Program-made: the position numbers and the translations under genes
Source of the DNA: CAZGMJ01 sp964526785
GTDB lineage: Bacteria; Planctomycetota; Phycisphaerae; Sedimentisphaerales; Anaerobacaceae
NCBI GenBank assembly: GCA_964526785.1
Contig: CAZGMJ010000075.1
Location: 1 to 24,599, forward strand
Length of the DNA: 24,599 bases
Direction of reading: 5' to 3'
Part shown: positions 13,803-22,862 of the stretch, in pieces
Numbering within the stretch: the stretch's first letter is position 1
Layout of the letters: each line of letters starts with the position of its first letter
Notes under the pieces: model-generated
Told to the model about the DNA's origin: nothing
The model's database searches: none
Seen by the model: the letters and a program-made list of their open reading frames with translations, nothing else

Positions 13803-15518
13803 ATGAGAGATTTGTTAATACAAACCGCCGAGCGAACCGGGCTGGTTGACGTTCAGCAACTCAGGAAGCTGTTCGAGGAAAGCGACGGTACCGGACGCCT
13901 GGACGACCTGCTGCTGAATTGTCCTTTTTTCACAGAGGACAAGGTGGTGCAGCTTTTCGCCGAGGCGCTGGGCTGGCAGTACATCCCTGAGATATCGCCG
14001 AACGCGGTGCCGGTCCAATTTGTCGAATCGGTGCCCGCCACCTATGCGCAGCACCACTATCTGATCGGCATTCAGCAGGAACAGGACAACGGTGAACTTA
14101 CGGTTGTGCTCTCCAAGCCGCTGGATGCCAACGCCCTGGACAACGTTTCGAAGATGACGCGCATGCCCGTCAAAGCGGCTACCTCCACGCGGGCCGCCAT
14201 TACCGCGGTGATCGACGTGGCGTACGAACAGCGCAATACCGTGATCGAAGAAGTCGCGGAGGAGCTGGATTCGCAGAATCTCGACCAGCTCGTCGACGAA
14301 GCGTCCACGAGCGACGATCTGCTGGATGTGGTCAATCGCCCGCCCGTGATCCGGCTGGTAAACGACGTGCTCTTTCGGGCGCTGCAACTGCGGGCCAGCG
14401 ACATTCACGTCCATCCGTATGAGACCAAGATTCAGATACGCTATCGGATCGACGGCATTCTGTACGATGTGTTGAATCTGAACCGCAACGTACTGCCGCT
14501 GGTGATCTCGCGTATTAAGGTTATGGCGGGGATGGATATTGCGGAGCGGCGGCTGCCGCAGGACGGGCGGTGCAGCGTGCGGCTGGGCCAGAGGGAAGTG
14601 GATCTGCGTATCAGCACGGTTCCGACCAGTTACGGCGAGCGGGCGGTGTTGCGATTGCTGGACAAGAGCAGCGGACTGTTCGGCCTGAACGAGCTGGGGC
14701 TGTGGGATGACGATCTGGAGAAGTTCGATTCGCTGCTCGGCCGTTCGCACGGAGTTATATTCGTGACCGGGCCGACCGGCAGCGGCAAGAGCACTACGCT
14801 GTATGCATGTCTGAATCGGACGAACTCCTCTGAGAAGAACGTTATAACCATCGAAGACCCGATCGAGTATCAGCTCGAACGGATCAGCCAGATACAGGTG
14901 GCCACGCGCAAGGGAATGACCTTCGCGACGGCCCTGCGACACGTGCTGCGTCAGGACCCGGATGTGATTATGGTCGGCGAGGTGCGCGATATAGAGACGG
15001 CGCGCATGGCCATTCAATCTTCGTTGACGGGGCATCTGGTGTTCAGCACGCTGCATACGAACGACTCGGCCGGTGCGGTCAGCCGATTGCTGGACCTCGG
15101 AGTCGAGCCGTATCTGGTCAGTTCATCGCTGATTGCGATCATCGCGCAGCGGTTGGTGCGGCGCGTGTGCATGAACTGCCGGAAGCCTTACGAGCCCACA
15201 CCGCGCGAATTGCGGGAACTCGGCGTGGATCAGGAAAACGCCGGCATCGATATGAGCAACGCGCAGTTCTTCATCGGCACCGGCTGTGAGAAGTGTTTTG
15301 AGACGGGGTACCGGGGGCGGACCGGGATCTATGAAATACTCCTGATCAACGACGAGATTCAGGAAATGGTGTATCGCAGAGACACGGCCGGGGCGATTAA
15401 GAAGGTCGCACTCGATGCGGGGATGCGCACCCTTCGCATGGACGGCGCCCGCAAGGCGGTGGGTGGCAAGACGACGGTCTCGGAAGTGCTTCGAGTGACA
15501 CAGGCGGATATACTGTAG
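13803..15518 (+). CDS. gspE: Type II secretion ATPase GspE
   Basis: A 571-residue cytoplasmic ATPase that powers pseudopilus assembly. The N-terminal MshEN/GspE-N domain covers about 1-150, with an acidic linker up to about 180. The core has the Walker A GPTGSGKST (K329), the Asp box VITIEDPIEYQ, Walker B DPDVIMVGEVRD and the His box TGHLVFSTLHTNDSA. A zinc-binding tetracysteine element is complete: C456-x-x-C459 and C495-x-x-C498, followed by GYRGRTGIYE. Length and order match GspE/PilB ATPases, and the neighbours favour GspE. ATG 13803 has only a weak ribosome site (GGA six bases upstream). It would work with GspF and GspL at the inner membrane. Confidence 0.96.
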   Translation: MRDLLIQTAERTGLVDVQQLRKLFEESDGTGRLDDLLLNCPFFTEDKVVQLFAEALGWQYIPEISPNAVPVQFVESVPATYAQHHYLIGIQQEQDNGELTVVLSKPLDANALDNVSKMTRMPVKAATSTRAAITAVIDVAYEQRNTVIEEVAEELDSQNLDQLVDEASTSDDLLDVVNRPPVIRLVNDVLFRALQLRASDIHVHPYETKIQIRYRIDGILYDVLNLNRNVLPLVISRIKVMAGMDIAERRLPQDGRCSVRLGQREVDLRISTVPTSYGERAVLRLLDKSSGLFGLNELGLWDDDLEKFDSLLGRSHGVIFVTGPTGSGKSTTLYACLNRTNSSEKNVITIEDPIEYQLERISQIQVATRKGMTFATALRHVLRQDPDVIMVGEVRDIETARMAIQSSLTGHLVFSTLHTNDSAGAVSRLLDLGVEPYLVSSSLIAIIAQRLVRRVCMNCRKPYEPTPRELRELGVDQENAGIDMSNAQFFIGTGCEKCFETGYRGRTGIYEILLINDEIQEMVYRRDTAGAIKKVALDAGMRTLRMDGARKAVGGKTTVSEVLRVTQADIL

Positions 15519-15601
15519 TGCTTCATCGCTTTGACGGCCCGATCGGCTGTTGGAATGAACCGGCCGGGGCGGTGCAGCGATAGAACATATAAGAAACCAG
15601 A

Positions 15602-16819
15602 ATGCCAAGATACCACTACATTGCGATTGCCGGCAACGGTAAGAAGGTCAAGGGCTCGATTGCAGCCGAGACGTCGTATGCTGCGCGCAAGCAGTTGCGG
15701 GCGCGGAGTATTCATCCGACCTCGATCAACGAAGTCAGTTCGAAGGCCGAGCAGCAAAAGGCCCTGGTGAAGTTCTTCGCCAAGGGCAAGAAGACGCAGA
15801 TAATCGATTTTACCAAGCAGATGGGAACGCTGTTGAATTCGGGTATCAAGCTGACCGAGGCGCTTTCGGTGCTTACGATGCAGACGTCGGATTCGCAGTT
15901 CAAGAATGCACTGACCGATATTCGCGACCGAGTGGTAACCGGTGAATCTTTCAGCGAAGCGCTGGCCGATTACGACGATTATTTCGACGTCATTTATGTC
16001 AGCATGGTGCGCGTCGGCGAGATGACCGGGGCGCTGGGCAACAGCTTCTTCACTATTGCGGATTTCATGGAAAAGCGGCGCAAGGTGGAATCGAAAGTCA
16101 TGACGGCGATGATCTATCCGATTGTCCTGCTGTGTTTCTGTCTGTTTGCGATTCTGGTATTGACAACGAAGGTCATTCCGAAGATCGCCCAGCAGATTCA
16201 GCGAACCGGCCAGGAGTTGCCCTGGATCACCCAGCGCTTGATGGAAGTCAGTTATGTGATGCGAAGCGCATGGATCCTGGTGGTCATCGCCGGTATCGTC
16301 GCCATCGTCTGGGGTCTGCGGCGGTTTTTCAAGACCGAGCGCGGAGCCTTGATGCGCGACAAGTTTCTGCTGTCGCTGCCCATGTTCGGCCCGCTGATAA
16401 AGCAACGGGTTGTGGCGCGGTTCGCTTCGACGCTTTCGACGCTGCTTAGTTCGGGTCTGGCTATGGCCGAATCGTTGCGCGTGGTGGACCAGGTGACGGG
16501 CAACAGCCTGATGCGCCGGGCGGTGCGCCAGGCCCGCGAGCGGATACTGGCCGGGGCGGACATCGCGACGCCCCTGCGGGACAGCGGCGTGATCGAACCG
16601 GCTATCGCGCACATGGTTGCCGTCGGGGAAAAGAGCGGCGAGTTGGAACTGATGCTCAAGAACATCAGCGACAACCTGGAGAGTTCCACGGATGTTGTGA
16701 TCGAAAGACTCAGCGCGGCCATCGAGCCGGTGATCATCGTGTTCATGGCCGCTGTTATTGGCGTCATTGCGTACGCCACCATATTGCCCATTCTCGAAGT
16801 TTCTGCGGGGAAGCTATAA
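15602..16819 (+). CDS. gspF: Type II secretion inner-membrane platform protein GspF
   Basis: A 405-residue polytopic platform protein. It has the two tandem T2SSF domains of the family, at about residues 70-195 (starting DFTKQMGTLLNSGIKLTEAL) and about 270-395 (RFASTLSTLLSSGLAMAESL), each with the conserved G-E-x-[ST]-G turn (VGEMTGALG and VGEKSGELE). Three membrane segments are visible: about 168-195, 221-241 and 374-398. The N-terminal MPRYHYIAIAGNGKKVKGSI is the usual start of GspF. Length matches the family. It begins 83 bases after gspE with a weak ribosome site, and gspG follows after 21 bases. Confidence 0.96.
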   Translation: MPRYHYIAIAGNGKKVKGSIAAETSYAARKQLRARSIHPTSINEVSSKAEQQKALVKFFAKGKKTQIIDFTKQMGTLLNSGIKLTEALSVLTMQTSDSQFKNALTDIRDRVVTGESFSEALADYDDYFDVIYVSMVRVGEMTGALGNSFFTIADFMEKRRKVESKVMTAMIYPIVLLCFCLFAILVLTTKVIPKIAQQIQRTGQELPWITQRLMEVSYVMRSAWILVVIAGIVAIVWGLRRFFKTERGALMRDKFLLSLPMFGPLIKQRVVARFASTLSTLLSSGLAMAESLRVVDQVTGNSLMRRAVRQARERILAGADIATPLRDSGVIEPAIAHMVAVGEKSGELELMLKNISDNLESSTDVVIERLSAAIEPVIIVFMAAVIGVIAYATILPILEVSAGKL

Positions 16820-16840
16820 CGGATTGTCCTGGAGATTGAA

Positions 16841-17287
16841 ATGAAGAACAGAAGAAAGAACAAACGTGCAAAATACGGTTTCACGATGGTTGAGTTGATG
16901 GCGATGCTTATCATCATCGGTCTGCTGGCGACGGTGGTCGTTACCAAGGTTGCCAGCAAGATCGATCAGGCTCGCGTAACAACGACCAAGGCGAACCTCA
17001 AGGCTCTGCACACGGCGGTCACTCAGTTCCGCATGGATACGGGCCGGTATCCCACCGAGGAGTTGGGCCTGACGGAATTGATCGAGCAGCCGACCGATGT
17101 GGAGAACTGGGAGCCGGGCGGATATCTCGAAACGACCGGCATACCCAAAGACGCCTGGGGGCGCGAATTCATATACCGTCTATATCCCGAAGGCAACAGC
17201 CAGTTCGTCATTATCAGCTACGGAGCCGACGGCGAGGAAGGCGGTGAGGGCTATAATGCAGATCTGGCCAGTACAGATCCGGAATAA
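16841..17287 (+). CDS. gspG: Major pseudopilin GspG
   Basis: A 148-residue major pseudopilin, the main subunit of the periplasmic pseudopilus. It has a 13-residue basic leader and a canonical prepilin peptidase site G13/F14 with TMVE18, the invariant Glu at +5, then a hydrophobic helix up to about residue 38. The globular part contains the GspG landmarks ALHTAVTQFRMDTGRYPTEELGL, a D-A-W-G-R-E-F-x-Y turn, and SYGADGEEGGEG, which in known GspG proteins contributes to the calcium site. ATG 16841 follows TGGAG. Its last 32 bases overlap the proposed gspH start. A prepilin peptidase gene is not in the window, so processing must rely on one elsewhere. Confidence 0.95.
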   Translation: MKNRRKNKRAKYGFTMVELMAMLIIIGLLATVVVTKVASKIDQARVTTTKANLKALHTAVTQFRMDTGRYPTEELGLTELIEQPTDVENWEPGGYLETTGIPKDAWGREFIYRLYPEGNSQFVIISYGADGEEGGEGYNADLASTDPE

Positions 17288-17873
17288 ACCGCGGGTGGCG
17301 AGTTGTGGTTGCGGCTCCGGCGGTTCGAGCCGGTTCGGACGACGGATGCGCGGGGGATTTACGTTCCCCGAACTGGTTGTCGTTATCGTGATATTGTCGC
17401 TGCTGATTACGATGGCGCAAATAAACCTTTTCGGCCTGTTGTTGAAAAATCGTTTCAAATCGCAGGTGCAGGAATTCGTTTCGACGCTGCGAATGGCGGT
17501 GACGGCTGCGGCCGAGAGCGACCGGCGGTTCGAGGTTATCGTTGATATTACCGAGCAGCGGTTTATCCTGCGGGAGATCACGTCGCCCGATCTGTCGCAG
17601 GTGCTGGAAGAAGAGACCATAACGGACAGCTATTTCGCTGAGAATTGCCGGGTCGAATATGTCGAATTCGACGACGGCGATTATACGAACGAAGGGCGTG
17701 CCAAATTCCGGGCCGGCCGGGCGGGCTGGCAATACGGCGGCAAGATCGTGTTTACCGATCAGAAGGGCAAGTACTATACGGTTGTGATCAACCGGCTCAA
17801 CCGGATGGTCGTTCTCGAACAGGGCGATCTGCAACTGGTGGGCTGGAAGGCGCCGGAAGATGTCCCCTGGTGA
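17256..17873 (+). CDS. gspH: Minor pseudopilin GspH
   Basis: A 205-residue minor pseudopilin if ATG 17256 is the start; that ATG has GAGGG five bases upstream and overlaps the gspG end by 32 bases. The leader would then be 34 residues long (cleavage G34/F35, FTFPE39). An alternative ATG at 17346 gives a four-residue leader MRGG but has no good ribosome site; the still longer frame to 17097 lies inside gspG. After the hydrophobic helix (about 35-58) come a QEFVSTLRMAVTAAAESDRRF helix and a beta-rich part ending VINRLNRMVVLEQGDLQLV. This is the GspH/FimT layout: a two-layer beta domain that sits below the pseudopilus tip. Function is inferred from family and position. Confidence 0.85.
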   Translation: MQIWPVQIRNKPRVASCGCGSGGSSRFGRRMRGGFTFPELVVVIVILSLLITMAQINLFGLLLKNRFKSQVQEFVSTLRMAVTAAAESDRRFEVIVDITEQRFILREITSPDLSQVLEEETITDSYFAENCRVEYVEFDDGDYTNEGRAKFRAGRAGWQYGGKIVFTDQKGKYYTVVINRLNRMVVLEQGDLQLVGWKAPEDVPW

Positions 17874-17880
17874 TATTGGT

Positions 17881-18723
17881 ATGATGTTCAGACGCGACGA
17901 AACACAACACGGACGCAGCGCAAAGGCGTTTACGCTGATCGAGACGGTAACCGCGATGATGGTGCTTGCGCTGTTTACCTCCAGCGTGCTGGTGGTTATC
18001 AATCGTTGCGTCGACGCGGCTACGGATTCCAACCTGCGTATGCGCGCGTTTGAGGTGGCACGGCAGAAGATGGAGGAGTTGCTGACTGCCGAGTCGCTGA
18101 GAGAATCGGTGGATTTCGGCGAGAGCGAACGCTATCCGGGCATCGAATGGCAGACCACGGTCGAGTCCTTCTACGAGCCGATTACGTCGCGGATGTGGAT
18201 ACGGGGTGTTTGCTCTGCAACGTATGAAGATTCGGCAAAAGAGATGCAGACCGTCGAACTGACGCACTGGCTGACGGATCTGACAAAAGACCAGCTTATG
18301 CGCCTGGCCAGGCAGGACGAACAGGAACTCGACGCCCTGGCCGATCAACTGCTGGAGAACCTTGAGGACGCTGCTGCCTATGCAGGCGTGGACGTCGAGA
18401 CGGTTGAGAAGTGGGTGGAAAACGGTCTGGTGGTGACCGATGACGGACGGTTCATCAAGCAGAATCTCGACCTCTATAAGCAGGCCGGCGGTGAACCGAC
18501 GCCCGAGCAGCAGGCAGCCCAGATACCATCTGAAGAGGCGCTGGCGCAGAATATGCAGGAGCAGAAGCAGGGCGTAACAGAAGACGGCCAGCCCATGGAT
18601 GAAGAGACATGGCTGAATCAGATCGACCCGACGACTGGTTTGACCAACCGTGAAGTGCAGCAGATGGACTTTATGGAATTGTTCCAGTTGATGATGAAGA
18701 AGAAACGGGAAGGGCAGCAGTGA
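17881..18723 (+). CDS. gspI: Minor pseudopilin GspI with long C-terminal extension
   Basis: A 280-residue pseudopilin from ATG 17881 (TGGTGAT six bases upstream); an upstream ATG at 17860 inside gspH would add seven residues. The leader ends A16/F17 with TLIE21, so Ala instead of the usual Gly precedes the cleavage site. The helix is followed by FEVARQKMEELL and PGIEWQTTVE, typical of GspI. Ordinary GspI proteins are about 120-130 residues, but here residues about 125-280 form an added acidic, glutamine-rich, probably helical region with KKKREG near its end. The gene ends in a GTGA overlap with gspJ. In known systems GspI binds GspJ and GspK at the pseudopilus tip. Confidence 0.88.
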   Translation: MMFRRDETQHGRSAKAFTLIETVTAMMVLALFTSSVLVVINRCVDAATDSNLRMRAFEVARQKMEELLTAESLRESVDFGESERYPGIEWQTTVESFYEPITSRMWIRGVCSATYEDSAKEMQTVELTHWLTDLTKDQLMRLARQDEQELDALADQLLENLEDAAAYAGVDVETVEKWVENGLVVTDDGRFIKQNLDLYKQAGGEPTPEQQAAQIPSEEALAQNMQEQKQGVTEDGQPMDEETWLNQIDPTTGLTNREVQQMDFMELFQLMMKKKREGQQ

Positions 18724-19607
18724 GAACCGCGATGCACATAGTGGAGGCACGCCCCAATACGGCGTCGATTCGGCGCCGAGTGCGGAAACTGCGCGGCTTG
18801 TCTCTCGCTGAATTGCTTGTTGCGCTGACTATCGGTTCGATGGTACTGGTGGCTGTGCTGACGGTGTACGATCGGGCGGAAGAGGCCGCCAAGGCGGTCA
18901 CGCGCAGACTCGACGAATCGCAACTGCCCGGCGAGGTCCTCCAGCGCATCGCCGAAGACCTGGACCGACTGGTAGGGCCCGGTTCAGACGCCAAAATCGA
19001 AATCGAGAACAAGTTCGATCAGGGCTATCCGGCCGCGAGGCTTGTAATTACCAGCAGCATTCGGGATGAGAACAATCGCGAGCAGGTGCTGGAGCGAGTC
19101 ATCTGGCAAAGCAGTTACGATGTGGAGAGCAGCATGCCGGGGCTGGTTCTGTATCGCAGCCACAGCGGCATCACGCTCGAAGACAAACTGCTCGACAGTC
19201 AGCGAGCGGAACTCGAAAAGCAGTATCCGTTTATTCCGCTGTGCAGCGGCGTGACGATGTTTCAAATCGATGTGCCCCAGGGCGACGAGTATATGGATCG
19301 CTGGGACAGTGACACGCCGCCCAACGGCATTCGCGTGACGCTTTCATTCGCGGAAGCGAGCCAGACGCCGGGCGGTACTTTTGAAGTGCCTGAGCACCAG
19401 CAAATCATCCGAATGATAGCAACCGACAGAACACGGAAGATCAAATTCGAGATCGCGCCGCTGAAAGATACCAACCAGTCGGGAATGCCCACGGAACAGC
19501 CGGTGGATAAAACCCCGGCGACGATCGACGAAATGCCGGCTCCCGACGAAAAGGCGCTCCTGGACAGGGCTAAGAATGCACCAGGCAAACCGAAGCCAAC
19601 CCGATAG
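18720..19607 (+). CDS. gspJ: Minor pseudopilin GspJ
   Basis: A 295-residue minor pseudopilin starting at GTG 18720, which overlaps the gspI stop in a GTGA junction and follows GGAAGG at about seven bases, indicating translational coupling. The 26-residue leader ends RKLRG26/L27 with SLAE31, keeping the +5 glutamate. A hydrophobic helix (about 27-50) leads to the GspJ-type segment LPGEVLQRIAEDLDRLVG and a beta-rich domain with GLVLYRSHSG and a later IRVTLSFAEAS strand. The last 40 residues are proline-rich and low in predicted structure. In known systems GspJ forms the tip complex with GspI and GspK. It overlaps gspK by 32 bases. Confidence 0.88.
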   Translation: MRTAMHIVEARPNTASIRRRVRKLRGLSLAELLVALTIGSMVLVAVLTVYDRAEEAAKAVTRRLDESQLPGEVLQRIAEDLDRLVGPGSDAKIEIENKFDQGYPAARLVITSSIRDENNREQVLERVIWQSSYDVESSMPGLVLYRSHSGITLEDKLLDSQRAELEKQYPFIPLCSGVTMFQIDVPQGDEYMDRWDSDTPPNGIRVTLSFAEASQTPGGTFEVPEHQQIIRMIATDRTRKIKFEIAPLKDTNQSGMPTEQPVDKTPATIDEMPAPDEKALLDRAKNAPGKPKPTR

Positions 19608-20877
19608 ATGCAGAAGCGGCGTCGTCCTTTTGGTGACGCTGGTGCTTCTGGTCGTGTTGAGCACGCTGGGCTACACGCTGACGGCGCGGCTGGCCGCCCA
19701 GCGCCATCGGGACCAGTACATCATCGATTACAGCCGGGCGCGGTATTGTTGCGACTCTGCGGTGAAATACGCCCTTGCCACACTGGAGGAACTCGAGCCG
19801 GAGTTGATCAGCAGGCCGAACGAGCCGGACTTTTCGGATGTGTTCGCCATGTCGGAGGTGCAGTACCAGAAATTACTGGATCAGATCAGCGAGATGCAGA
19901 GTTATTCCGAGGCCGACGTGGAAGCGGCCAAGCAACAGAGCCTGATGGATTTGATGAACGTTCTGGGTGTACAGGACACCAACGATACGAACGATCTGGC
20001 GGAGCTGGTGGAGGACGATGGGTACTACGAGGAGGAACCGCCCGTCATCTCGGGGCCGTATGGTCCACCCTGGCCGTACGTCGACGAACCGGCTGAGTTC
20101 GAGATTGGTTCGGCACAGGTGCGAATCGAAATCGAGGACGAGAACGCCAAGTATCCGCTGGGATGGGCGCTCATTGAGGATGAGGACATCCAGCGAGAAG
20201 CCGTGGCGGGATTTCAGACGTTTTGCGAGTGGATGGCGCTGCCGTTCGAGGAGATTGACGAATTGCAGGCACAGCTCGCGGAGATTGCGAAGATTCGCGA
20301 ATTCAAAGTACACTTCAAGCCCGTCACGCGAACCGTCCGGACTCCCGTGACAACATCCCGGAGTCGAAGCGGCAGTCGGTCGCCTCGCACCAGGATCGTG
20401 CGCAAGACCGTTCCGGTCTCCCAGCAGATGGCTGAGCAGACGGGGTACTTCGCCAGGCTCTTTCACAGCTCAATGCTGGATATCGAGAAATTGGCCGAGC
20501 CGACAATTGTCAGCGAAACGCGCAACGAATCAGTCTTGAAATACACGGGAACGTGGGCCTCCACGAAGGTGAACGTCAACACGGCGCCGCGCCACGTCCT
20601 TGAAGCGGCGTTTATGTTCGGCGGCAATGCCGACCGTATCGCCGATGCGGTTATTCGACGCAGACGAATCAAACCCTTCGAGGATATCGACGAACTGAAG
20701 AAGGAACTGCTTACGTTCAGCAGTTCGATAGATAAATGCGAAAACTTCATTACAACGACAAGTCGCTTCTTCACGATTCGTGTGACGGCAGTCAGTGGTG
20801 TGGCCGAAGCGACGTCGCTCATTGCAATAACGAAGGACGGCAAGAAGGTGCGGCGGATCGCCGTGCTCAATACGTAG
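19576..20877 (+). CDS. gspK: Pseudopilus tip protein GspK
   Basis: A 433-residue minor pseudopilin of GspK type. ATG 19576 overlaps the gspJ end and follows CAGGG at six bases. The leader ends RSG15/V16 VLLV and, as usual for GspK, lacks the +5 glutamate that other pseudopilins have. The hydrophobic helix is followed by AARLAAQRHRDQYIIDYSRA. The large globular part includes IEIEDENAKYPL (the strand before the GspK alpha-domain), an Arg/Ser-rich insert near 255-280, and a helix-hairpin-helix-like VNVNTAPRHVLEAAF...IRRRRIKPFEDIDELKKE. These are standard GspK features. It would cap the GspI-GspJ complex and block further extension. Confidence 0.92.
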   Translation: MHQANRSQPDRCRSGVVLLVTLVLLVVLSTLGYTLTARLAAQRHRDQYIIDYSRARYCCDSAVKYALATLEELEPELISRPNEPDFSDVFAMSEVQYQKLLDQISEMQSYSEADVEAAKQQSLMDLMNVLGVQDTNDTNDLAELVEDDGYYEEEPPVISGPYGPPWPYVDEPAEFEIGSAQVRIEIEDENAKYPLGWALIEDEDIQREAVAGFQTFCEWMALPFEEIDELQAQLAEIAKIREFKVHFKPVTRTVRTPVTTSRSRSGSRSPRTRIVRKTVPVSQQMAEQTGYFARLFHSSMLDIEKLAEPTIVSETRNESVLKYTGTWASTKVNVNTAPRHVLEAAFMFGGNADRIADAVIRRRRIKPFEDIDELKKELLTFSSSIDKCENFITTTSRFFTIRVTAVSGVAEATSLIAITKDGKKVRRIAVLNT

Positions 20878-20904
20878 AATGTGTAATGTCGGAGTTTGCT
20901 CGAA

Positions 20905-22338
20905 GTGGAAACTCATAATTGTCTTGGAATATACATCAGCAGGCAGACGGCTACGGTGGTATGCGTCGAAGGGCGCGGTGCCGATGCCGGCGTCGCCGGT
21001 TGCTTCAGCGTCTCGGTCGAGCAAGACCAGCAGGGCGATTTCAGTGCCCTGGCGGGCTTGATTTCCGAGGGCTGCGCCGAGCGCCAGTGGAACGACCGCG
21101 AAGCAACGGTTGCACTGGATTGCGCCCTGTTCATGCAGCACAGCATTCGCAGCGAGTTCACAGAGGCCAGAAGAATCGCCGCAACGGTGCGATTTGACAC
21201 GGAAGATGCTCTGGCGACCGATGCCAGTGACATGGCCATAGCCTTCGAAATCGCGTCCCAGGATGACGTTGGTTCCGATCTGACGGTCTTCACGGCCCAC
21301 AAGGACACATTGTCCGATCTGTTGACGGCCCTGCAGAGTCACGGGATCGATCCGGTGGCGGTCGAGCCGGACGTTACGTGTCTGACGGGTTTCGTCACGC
21401 AGAAGCTGTCGTCCGGCACGTCCGACACGCTTTTTGCCATGCTTTCGAAACAGAACGGCTACATCGTTTCGCCGCCGACCGGAGAAGGCAAAGGTGCGAC
21501 AAACGAAACGGTTCGGACGTTCCTCATCGGAGCAAAACAGGACCGTGCGCAGGTGCTGCAACGCGAGGTTCTGATGACAACGGCGCTGGCCAAGCGTCCT
21601 TCACCCGGCGGTCTGGCGCTGCTGGATACGCGCAACGGTGTCGATCCCGAGACTCTGGCCGGGCGGATCGGTATGGACGTTTCTACTATCGACTTGGCAG
21701 AAGTGGCGGGCGCACATACCGAGCAGGCGGATCCTGTGGAGTTTGCGCTGGCGTGCGGTGCCGCACTGGACGTCCTGAGCGGAAGGCACGAAGTAAACTT
21801 CCGAGACGATTTTATGCCCTATCAGGGCCGAAGGATGCGGCTGCAAAGCGCGGTGAAGTTCTTCAGCATTTCCGTGACGATATTGCTGATTGCCGTCGGC
21901 CTGTATTTCCAGATACAGCATCTGCGGGCAAGCCGCTACAACACCCAGATACGCAACAAACTCGCGCAGGATTATCTTGCGGTGACCGGCCAGAAACTGC
22001 CCACCCGCGAGAGCGTCACCACCAAGCTGCGACTTGAAATCAATCGCCTGCGTGCGCAAAAGTCAGGTATCCGCAACCCGGATGACGATACTTCGTTGAG
22101 CGCGCGATTGACCCTCATTCTCGGCGCCGTCAACAACGTTGCGGCGAGTACGGACGTTGAAATCGAGACGATCTCGGTGGCGGAGAGGTCGATGAGCGTC
22201 GTCGGCAGCGCTTCGAACAAAAACGGAACGCTGAAATTCGAGAGTGCGTTGAAGGCGACCGGCCTGGGCGACGTGAGCGGCAACTACAGTGTCAAGCAGG
22301 GCCGCGATCAGTTTCGGCTCAGCATCAATCCCAAATAG
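20905..22338 (+). CDS. gspL: Type II secretion inner-membrane protein GspL (PilM-like cytoplasmic domain)
   Basis: A 477-residue bitopic protein. GTG 20905 is chosen because GGAG (20891-20894) lies ten bases upstream; a TTG at 20896 is too close to it. The cytoplasmic half (about 1-310) begins with CLGIYISRQTATVVCVEG, an actin-like (PilM/GspL) strand pattern, and contains further segments such as VAVEPDVTCLTGFV and FALACGAALDVL. A single membrane helix at about 317-338 is followed by a coiled-coil stretch and a small periplasmic domain (about 400-475, IETISVAERSMSVVGSASN) like the ferredoxin-like domain of GspL. It would connect GspE to GspM. It lies 27 bases after gspK and ten bases before gspM. 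Confidence 0.88.
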   Translation: METHNCLGIYISRQTATVVCVEGRGADAGVAGCFSVSVEQDQQGDFSALAGLISEGCAERQWNDREATVALDCALFMQHSIRSEFTEARRIAATVRFDTEDALATDASDMAIAFEIASQDDVGSDLTVFTAHKDTLSDLLTALQSHGIDPVAVEPDVTCLTGFVTQKLSSGTSDTLFAMLSKQNGYIVSPPTGEGKGATNETVRTFLIGAKQDRAQVLQREVLMTTALAKRPSPGGLALLDTRNGVDPETLAGRIGMDVSTIDLAEVAGAHTEQADPVEFALACGAALDVLSGRHEVNFRDDFMPYQGRRMRLQSAVKFFSISVTILLIAVGLYFQIQHLRASRYNTQIRNKLAQDYLAVTGQKLPTRESVTTKLRLEINRLRAQKSGIRNPDDDTSLSARLTLILGAVNNVAASTDVEIETISVAERSMSVVGSASNKNGTLKFESALKATGLGDVSGNYSVKQGRDQFRLSINPK

Positions 22339-22347
22339 AGCAGAAAT

Positions 22348-22842
22348 ATGAAAGATATATATAGAAATCCGATGCTGTACTATATTGGCATTCCTGTCCT
22401 GGTGGCTCTCTGGCCGTTGTTGGTGTGGGGCGTTTACCTGCCCGGCGTCCGCAAGGACATCGAACAGAAGAAGCAGTCGTACGACAAGAACGTGCAGATG
22501 ATGATGCAGATTCTTGCTCTGGATCCCGAGCGTGCCACCGGCGCGGAAGAAACTCCGAGGGAATTCAGCTACTCGACCGAGATCTATCGTGTGGCGGGAC
22601 TGTGCGGCATCCCGGCCAGCAGTTGCAACCTCAGCTCCAAGACAGTCGTCGAATCGGGCGGCCAGAAGACTCAGTCCGCCACCGTTGTGCTGCGGGACGT
22701 GAACGTTGTCAACTTCGCCAAATTCCTTGCTTCATTACAATTCCGGTGGCCCGGCCTGGAAACCGAGCGCATCAAGCTGACGAAGATAAAAGGCGTGCCG
22801 GATACGTGGCGGGCGGACATCAACTTCAAGTACTACTTCTGA
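22348..22842 (+). CDS. gspM: Type II secretion inner-membrane protein GspM
   Basis: A 164-residue protein with a short cytoplasmic N-terminus, one membrane helix at about residues 10-30, a coiled-coil-like stretch (GVRKDIEQKKQSYDKNVQMM) and a small alpha/beta periplasmic domain (about 70-164) with VVLRDVNVVNFAKFLASLQ, the usual final helix of GspM/PilO proteins. Known GspM pairs with GspL at the inner membrane. ATG 22348 has only a weak AGAGCAGA upstream. It is the last gene of the operon and converges with the gene at 22863-23321, 20 bases apart, with no visible terminator between them. Confidence 0.85.
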   Translation: MKDIYRNPMLYYIGIPVLVALWPLLVWGVYLPGVRKDIEQKKQSYDKNVQMMMQILALDPERATGAEETPREFSYSTEIYRVAGLCGIPASSCNLSSKTVVESGGQKTQSATVVLRDVNVVNFAKFLASLQFRWPGLETERIKLTKIKGVPDTWRADINFKYYF

Positions 22843-22862
22843 GCCGCTGCAACCTGGATCTG

